Assembly (NCBI RefSeq): GCF_004337985.1
Contig: NW_021940918.1
Coordinates: 3,317,014-3,381,013 of the forward strand
Source of the DNA: Pyricularia pennisetigena
Lineage: Eukaryota > Ascomycota > Sordariomycetes > Magnaporthales > Pyriculariaceae
DNA: 64,000 bases
Direction: 5' to 3'
Part shown: positions 57,901 to 64,000 of the stretch, piece by piece
Numbering within the stretch: position 1 is the first letter of the stretch
Layout: every line of letters starts with the position of its first letter
The notes under the pieces: model-generated
Told to the model about the DNA's origin: nothing
Database searches by the model: none
What the model saw: the letters and a program-made list of their open reading frames with translations, nothing else
Program-made: the position numbers and the translations under genes

Positions 57901-58041
57901 CTGGGGGACGAGAGGGGAAAGTCTCCGAGTTGTGGAAAACGATACAGTGGACCAGGAGAAAGAAACAAAAGAGGGCCTAGCCGAATAGTGTTGACACCCA
58001 CAAGCTGCACGTCAAAAAGCGCATATTATCACTTAAACCCC
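54987..58041. other. Intergenic region (3 kb), no gene recognised
   Basis: The first few hundred bases are the trehalose gene's promoter and leader. The rest has frames of at most about 90 codons without family pattern. A frame near 57545-57733 with a hydrophobic start and Cys-x-Cys lacks an ATG. Confidence 0.5.
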
Positions 58042-60819
58042 TCAAATCTCAGCTGCATTCACCGCATCCGGCCCCGCGCGGCTCTGCCACTGCTCCGAGC
58101 GCTGATACATGATGGCCGCCACCTGGAAGTCGCCCATGCCACTAAAGATGACGGTTCCGTTGCGCCGGCAGTGGAAGTGGACGACGGCCGACGAGATCGG
58201 GCACGGCCCGGCGCCAGGACCGCACAGGTACACATCCACAGGTCCCGGATCCGGCGGCGCGACGTAGTGTATGGGTGCGGGCTCAGCGTCGAGGTTTGGT
58301 GCGTTTTTGGGCATTATGCCCGATGGAGCGCCGCAGCCGATGTGATTCTCGGCTGGAGGATACGCTAGACGGTTCCGTGGCAATGTTACAGGGTTAGTGG
58401 ACTTCTCTTGACTGTTTGTTTGTTGAGCATGTAGTACAGCAGGTCCTTGGTAAGCCAGCCGTCGAGTAAAGGGGCCCCCGCACTCACCTGTTCCGCCTCC
58501 AGTCGCGACAAGACTGTTGTCCGGCGCAATAACGTCGTTGTCCATCATAGCGGCAGCGGAAAGCTCTTCGTCTGTATATTTTGACAGGCCGGCCAGGGCA
58601 TCATCCGTCATGACAGTATCTGCATCAGGGTTCTCGGCAGTGGAATTGCCGCTTGGCTGCCCTGACAAGATCTTCTCTTCATTCTCCGTGTGGGGAGAAA
58701 GGACCAAGAGCTGTGTAGGGCTTTTGGACCACTCTGACTTGACGGGCTCTTTTTTGACGCCGTCTTTGCCGGCGCCCAGAACAAAGCTTCTCGACTCGAT
58801 TCGGCCGCTGCGGGTAGCAGAAGTATGTCCATTGTTGCCATGCTGATTTAAGTCCTGGGTGTTTCCACCAGAAGCTGGATTTTTACCAGAGGAATACATG
58901 TCCAGAGGAGGGTAGGAACCAAAATGTGTCGAACCCTGCTTTGCGACGCCGCCTGCCTGCCGATGGACAGCTGTACCCATGTGAAGCTCACTATTGCCGC
59001 CGTGAGCGGTACCTCCGCCCTCCACGTGAGAGAACCTTCGCTTGCTACCGGACTGACCTCCGGTTCCCGATGGCGCAACAGGCATGACCAGCCCACCAAG
59101 GTTCGGCACGCCAGAGTTCGGGCCAAGGATATCAGACCTCAAACCCCCTGCCAGGCCAACAGTGGCGTGGCTGGCGGCCTTGGAGCCTACACCAGTATAG
59201 CCCGCGGGACCGACGATGGGGCTCGACGGGAACGACCTAGCCTGGGACATGCGCATGTTCGCCTTCTGAGCGCTCGCGATGTTTTCCTGGGCGCTACCGC
59301 TCGTCGGCATGTAGAAGAAGCCGGGCTCGTGCCAGGCTGACTGCTTGAGCCGCTTTGGCTGTGACGCGTCGATGACGGGTTTGGCTGGCAGGGGGTGCGT
59401 CAGTCCATCTGGCGGCAGCATGTTTGACTTCAACGTCGTGCTTCCGGGGGAACTTGTGGACTTGGTGGTTTGAAGAACGTTTGAAGGTCGGGGAGGTTCC
59501 TGGCCGCTGCCCGTGGGCTGCTGGTCTGGGACCTGTGGTGATTGCGAGATTCTCTGCTCCATGGGACCGGAGGCTGCGTTGGTTGACTGCGGTTGCTGAC
59601 CCCAATTGCCCGGGGCATTGAAGAAGATACTAGATGGAAGCAGTCCAAGGGGAGGATGTTCAAAAGACTTGACTGGTTCGAGAATGATCCTCAGTTTCTC
59701 GCGGGCACTAGCAGACAATTCAATTTTTGAACCGAAAGACTGCATAAAGCCAGCTTGAAAGCTACTGTCGCCAGGCTCATGGTTGACTCCCTCTTTCATC
59801 TGTCCCTTCACACCAGCCTGCATAAACGGTAAAGGGCCTGTGGGCTCATGGCCGATCATGGGGTCCTGCGATACCACCTTCTCGGCTTGCGGCTGTGGCA
59901 GCACGTCTGCGGGCGGCTTCGAGGGGAGAAGCGCAGATGTCCTGGCTGTGTCATAAGCCTTGGACAAGTCCAACGCCGGCTGCACTGGTGATGGAGATCC
60001 GGAGCTGCTGGTGTCCCCAAAGTGGGTTGTTCCCGGATATTCATGGCTGCGTGGGCGTTTCGATTGCAATAAGGCCAAGTCTGCCTTGCGGTGGCTACCG
60101 GTCGGTGGCAGCCCAAGGGCGGGAAAGACTTGGAGGCTTTTGGGATACGGAGGGGCCTCTGGGGCGGGTCGTTGAGGTGTAGGTTTGACAGGCCGGTCAG
60201 GAATAACGGCTGGCTTGACAGTAGTTGCAACAAGGCTCACTGGAGTCTAAAGATTAATCGATAATAGTCAATATCCAAGGCCGTGACCTTTATGGTGTGT
60301 TGATATCTTTGCCTGGGTTGTAACCTACCTTTGGGCCAGCCGGGTCAGGTTTGGGAATATTGGTCACGGCATTGCCCGTCTGTGGGCCGGCAGAGGGATC
60401 AAGTAAACCAGCAGCTATAGCAGCCGCCCGATGGTTGGGGTTTCCGATGCTTCATATCGCCCCGAAAGGTTGAACGTCAGATGTATGGGTCTTTAGTATC
60501 AAGAACAGAGGCTATTGGAGAGAGTTTGGTCTTGGTGATGGTGATATGCATGATGCCTGGATACATGCCGATATGGTGTCGAACAAAGGGGAGGAACATA
60601 CCCAAGTTCACCGTTCCGAAACCTTGTTTTCAGATAGTTAAATTGTCCCTTTCCCAACCCATCACCGTGCCCGTTCGCCGTTATGAGCTGATTCAAGTCC
60701 TCGACGCATAGCTTGGAGCTTGCATTTTGAGCCTCTTGCAGGTAGCGACGAACGAGCTCCTCGAGCTCAAATGTGTATCTTGGGTTGCGGACCATGGTGA
60801 ACCGGCCTGAGAATCCCAT
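58042..60819 (-). CDS. Large disordered protein of unknown function (806 aa, four exons)
   Basis: Exons 60819-60602, 60449-60329, 60246-58488 and 58364-58042 (218+121+1759+323 nt). Donors are GTATGT, GTAGGT and GTGAGT; acceptors AAG, TAG and TAG. The 123-bp last intron is in frame and stop-free, so an unspliced reading stays open. Two conserved-looking ends flank a long Pro/Ser/Gly-rich disordered middle. The amino end (1-about 75) has RYTFELEELVRRYLQEA and FNYLKTRFRNGELG, a compact helical domain. The carboxy end (about 700-806) has VDVYLCGPGAGPCPISSAVVHF and FSGMGDFQVAAIMYQRSEQW. No family is recognised. The architecture would fit a nuclear or scaffolding protein; that is speculation. A non-ATG codon at 60840 or an upstream exon could extend the start. 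Confidence 0.8.
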
Positions 60820-61404
60820 GGAACAATTTTTCGGCTTCACTAAATGCTGTTTGTTGGTTTGATCATTAGGCTCATCTGGTTGAAGATGTCAAAACAGGGA
60901 AACATATCTTTTCTTCTTTTGTTCAAAGGGTTACGTGGTGAGTGAAGGCTGATCAAAGTTTCAAAGTTGGCCCATGAGATGGCAGCCGCTACGGGAGCGA
61001 AGGATTCACAATGAATTGGGGGCCTTTGACAAGAAGAAAGAAAAAAAAGGTGGCACGGAAATAAATATCTTACTTGCAAGAGGGCGAAATGTCGATAGCG
61101 AGGATGCCGTCCGTAGCGAGTGTTATGCTTCTGTTATTCTACATCAATTGTGTTGATTGAATTTGGCTAGGAAGTTGCGAAAAAAAATATTATTAGTTTG
61201 GTTGGTTGCAAGAAATTAGGTCAATACGTGACCACTCCAAACTACCGTCCCAATCCAGATCTGAGCAGGATCTGAAGGTGAAATGAGCAGACAACATATT
61301 TTACTTGGTAGTTGTCACACGCAGTAGAGCTTGATGTCCAGTGGCGGTTGCACTAAATTCCCTGACAAACAAAAAGTCGACAAGCAAACAAAACCCAGAC
61401 CTAA
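60820..61404. other. Intergenic region
   Basis: Promoter of the 806-aa gene and 3' end of the SDR gene. Nothing else recognised. Confidence 0.5.
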
Positions 61405-62550
61405 TTATTTCCAATTCTGCAAGCAAGTCTCCCCTTCTGTCAAGCCAGTGTATTCCACACTGCTTCTCCAAAGCTCAAGCCCCTTCCTCTTATCACGCGA
61501 CTCGGCACTCGAAGCCGCGATCTCATTCCCGTTATAGTAGACAGCCTTTGGACTATGTCCATAGGGCTCCTTCTTGGACAGAGCAGCTGCCGTGACGTCT
61601 CTGGCAGACTTGTTGGAGCTTCGAAAGTCTGGATTCTCGGAAAACCACCCCATTACAAAGATGATGAGAGGGAATATCGCCCTGGCCAGAAACAAGAAGA
61701 TCGGACTGGCCCGTCTAGTCAGCAACGTGGGCATGGCTCCCGGATCGATGCCCAGAACGGCAATGTTGGAAAGGGCCGGGTCGGTGTCGAGCCGCGCCTG
61801 CAGCTCGTACACCATCATGATCTGGCAGAGCTTGGAGGCGCCGTAGCGACGGAAACCGTGTCCACCGGCCGGCAAGGACTCGGGTTTACTGAACGTCCCC
61901 TTGGCCACTGCCTCGGTGTTTGGGTGGAGCTGCCGCCACTGTTCACCCTTGAAGAAGCCCTGCGTGTTGTTTCCATGATGGTCGGGGCTAACGTCAATAT
62001 TGCCGTAGTATTAGCAGCAAGTTAAAGAAAAAAAAAAAACTACTACCGAATACTGAAATAACTGGGTCCGCAGAATATGCACTAACTCGTGTGACCAGCT
62101 TCCCAGCATGACTATTCTACCCTCCTTCTTGTCCATGCTCTGCAGCAGCTTGACCGTGAGCAACCAGTGAGTCAGGTAGTTGGTTTGGAAGGACATGTCA
62201 AAGCCATCCTCGGTGAAGCTCGCTGTCGTCCATTCCTGCCATGCCGCGTTCAGCACCAGGGCACGGATCGGTGGAATGGTACCCGCTGTGACGCGGGCGT
62301 TGATGTCGTCGGCGAATCGGCGACCCGAAGCAAGCTTGGATAGGTCCAGAGGCACAACATCATGAAAACAGGGCAGGCCCTTGCCACGGTGACGAGTGAT
62401 GACTTTTGCCAGAGCAGTTGCCTTTTGAGCGTTGCGGACGGTGAATATCATGTGGTATTCGGCATACTGTGCCTCTGATAGAAGCTTGTTGGCGATGGCG
62501 CAGCCCAGCCCGCCGTTGGCGCCTGTGACGATGATAGTACCTTTGAGCAT
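61405..62550 (-). CDS. Short-chain dehydrogenase/reductase (348 aa)
   Basis: Exons 62550-62087 and 61987-61405 (464+583 nt); donor GTTAGT, acceptor TAG, junction codon GA|C. The Rossmann nucleotide site is TGANGGLG (residues 9-16). NAA (about 100) stands for the usual NAG. The catalytic Ser is near 150 (MLGSWSH) and YGASK gives Tyr about 203 and Lys about 207. A hydrophobic stretch (FLFLARAIFPLIIFVMGW, about 255-275) may anchor it to a membrane, as in retinol-dehydrogenase-like SDRs. An NAD(P)H-dependent carbonyl or alcohol oxidoreductase is expected; the substrate is not predictable. No other biosynthetic genes adjoin it. Confidence 0.92.
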
Positions 62551-62891
62551 TTTTCAAGGTTGAGTTGAGTTGTGCAGAGAAATGTAATTGAGTAGAAGGC
62601 CTCGGATAACAGTCTTATATGGATTTTTGCTGCCATTTCGGAATTTCAATGATTGCCAGCCTACTTTTATAGGAACGTACGTTGTGTTGATTTTCCTATT
62701 TCAGAACTTACACGGTCCAAAGTTGCTCCGTTAATTCAGACAGTTTCCCCACATGGAATTTCAGATTACAATCCCGTTCCGTCAGGATCATCATGAACTC
62801 CCGCGGGTTTACTAATTGGGAATGTGGAGAATGGCCGGTTGCCCACAATGGTAACGAGGTCATAGGTCCACTGTAAGGTTCGGTTCCCAAC

Positions 62892-62989
62892 GGTTCTATG
62901 GTGTAATGGTTAGCACATGAGGTTCTGAAGATCATTTGATTCTTCAGATCCCATTCCTCATGATCCCGGTTCGATTCCGGGTAGGACCT
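62892..62989 (+). tRNA. tRNA-Gln (anticodon CTG) with 26-nt intron
   Basis: Acceptor stem GGTTCTA pairs with TAGGACC (one G-T pair); discriminator T fits fungal tRNA-Gln. The anticodon stem TGAGG/CCTCA encloses TTCTGA, then an intron at about 62929-62954 after position 37, and one loop base. The T arm is CCCGG TTCGATT CCGGG. A T5 run ends the gene. Confidence 0.93.
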
Positions 62990-62993
62990 TTTT
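62989..62993 (+). terminator. RNA polymerase III terminator of tRNA-Gln
   Basis: TTTTT directly after the acceptor stem; the first T doubles as the discriminator. Confidence 0.85.
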
Positions 62994-63797
62994 GTCGATG
63001 CGGGTCCAGCATTCCAGTGATGGTAATTTTGTTACTTTATCTTGTTAGTGTTCTTCCGCCATATGGCCCAAAGTTTTCTACTTTTCTCTTCTCTTTTTTA
63101 ACTGCTCCCTGGAGGGATTTTTGTCCTTTATAATTGGGTTCATGGTTATCGCGACATGTTCTCAGGCGTCAAGTGTTGACGAATGCGATTAATCAACATC
63201 AAATTCAAAAAACGGACCAACTGACTCGCTCCAACCCACGACTGTAATTATCTATAGGTAGGACCTGGCAACATAAACTCGAATCGAAGACGGATAGATC
63301 TACGTGCGATTTGTACTCTCCGAATAGATTCCCCGCAGCATTTGCATCAGGCGTCATACCTTTGGTTTCCTCGGGGCTCAGACACTCTTGGCGTTTGGGA
63401 TACGCCAGCGGGCTGCGTGTGCCACCATGGCTTGTCGACCGTAACCACTGCCGGTCGAACGATTTACGGTGTCAGACCATCCCTGAAATTTATCATGCCA
63501 TTTTTCTTGGACATGGGAACACAATCAGCTTTCTTCGCAGATTTGGCGTGTTTTGTTCAGCGGAAAGAAGCCACCAAGATTTCGAGATGTTAGGGTTGGC
63601 ATTTAACTGAGTTCGTACTGTCAAAAGACCAGTCATTATAAAATGGGAGTGCATTCAGGTGCTATGAGGCCTGTGGCTATGGCCAGCATGTTTGATCAAC
63701 AAAGGACAGGCGCAGTACCCATAGCCACCACCAAGAGAAACAACAGCATCCGCAAAGAGACTGCCTGAGTAACAAAACAAGAAACAGCAAGAGAAAC

Positions 63798-64000
63798 ATG
63801 GGCCTGACACTACCCAGCGACCGCCTGCGCATGCACGTGGAGCGACGCGACCTCTACACCAACCTCGAGGCGCGCATCCACTACCTCCACAGCTTCCTCG
63901 ACTTTAGCAGCCGCGACATCGAGGCCCTGGTGTCGGGCGCAAAGTACGTCCGCGCCCTGATCCCGGCCGTCGTCAACATCGTCTACAAGAAGCTGCTGCG
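63798..64000 (+). CDS. Protoglobin-like haem/globin-sensor protein (5' part, cut by window end)
   Basis: The ATG at 63798 opens MGLTLPSDRLRMHVERRDLY and stays open to the window edge (about 67 codons). The reading ARIHYLHSFLDF, then RDIEALVSGAKYVRALIPAV, then a helix IVYKKLL follows the opening of protoglobin/globin-coupled-sensor domains: a pre-A helix, a YL-x-x-F-L-x-F block, and the A-B helices ending in Y-x-K-L-L. The haem-binding His would lie beyond the window. Fungal members are single-domain or longer proteins of poorly known role, proposed to bind O2, CO or NO. Codon use is strongly GC-ending, as in other expressed genes here. A second Met 12 codons in is a less likely start. Confidence 0.75.
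   Translation, partial: MGLTLPSDRLRMHVERRDLYTNLEARIHYLHSFLDFSSRDIEALVSGAKYVRALIPAVVNIVYKKLL

Overview
The window is nuclear DNA of a filamentous ascomycete. The evidence is short spliceosomal introns (about 50-155 nt), fungal-only families (a DUF7053-type protein, a Zn2Cys6-class regulator, a family 5 cutinase-like esterase, a SurE-like secreted phosphatase) and repeats with the C-to-T decay expected of repeat-induced point mutation (RIP). A Sordariomycete, perhaps Magnaporthales, is my inference; nothing in the window proves the genus. N runs and long homopolymers next to gaps show it is a draft scaffold.

Bases 1-25,661 are a very AT-rich block of nested, decayed transposons with no intact host gene. 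A Ty3/gypsy pol relic (4,517-4,605 and 10,762-about 13,300) is split by a complete Ty1/copia element on the minus strand (copia A, 4,606-10,756; 659-bp LTRs; 5-bp target duplication TAATA). A second copy of the same family lies on the plus strand (copia B, 17,667-25,661). Its 5' leader was later hit by an 1,837-bp Mutator-like element (18,366-20,202) flanked by a 9-bp duplication. Without that insert, copia B is 6,149 bp against 6,151 for copia A. A related Mutator-type terminus at 4,261 faces left and may bound a larger element filling the start of the window. All four full copia LTRs carry an internal A-box/B-box pair like a tRNA gene promoter, and the primer-binding site matches the anticodon arm of initiator tRNA-Met, as in Drosophila copia.

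At 25,662 the composition switches abruptly to gene-bearing DNA. In order: a DUF7053-type protein (+), a 169-aa coiled-coil protein (-), a tentative 73-aa gene (+), a DUF1479 putative Fe/2OG dioxygenase (-), a Zn-cluster regulator (+), a SurE-like secreted phosphatase (+), a 1,137-aa mucin-like surface protein (+), a CE5 cutinase/acetylxylan-esterase-like enzyme (-), a trehalose-6-phosphate phosphatase/synthase-complex subunit (-), an 806-aa protein of unknown function (-), an SDR oxidoreductase (-), a tRNA-Gln with an intron (+), and the first exon of a protoglobin-like haem protein running off the right edge (+).

The genes are independent transcription units with large intergenic spaces (up to 4.8 kb). 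I see no biosynthetic cluster. Several concern the cell surface or environment (mucin-like protein, CE5 esterase, secreted phosphatase) and stress metabolism (trehalose). Exon structures were read by eye from splice signals and frame continuity; four introns (DUF1479, SurE, 806-aa gene, regulator exon 1/2) decide whether conserved motifs are read correctly.
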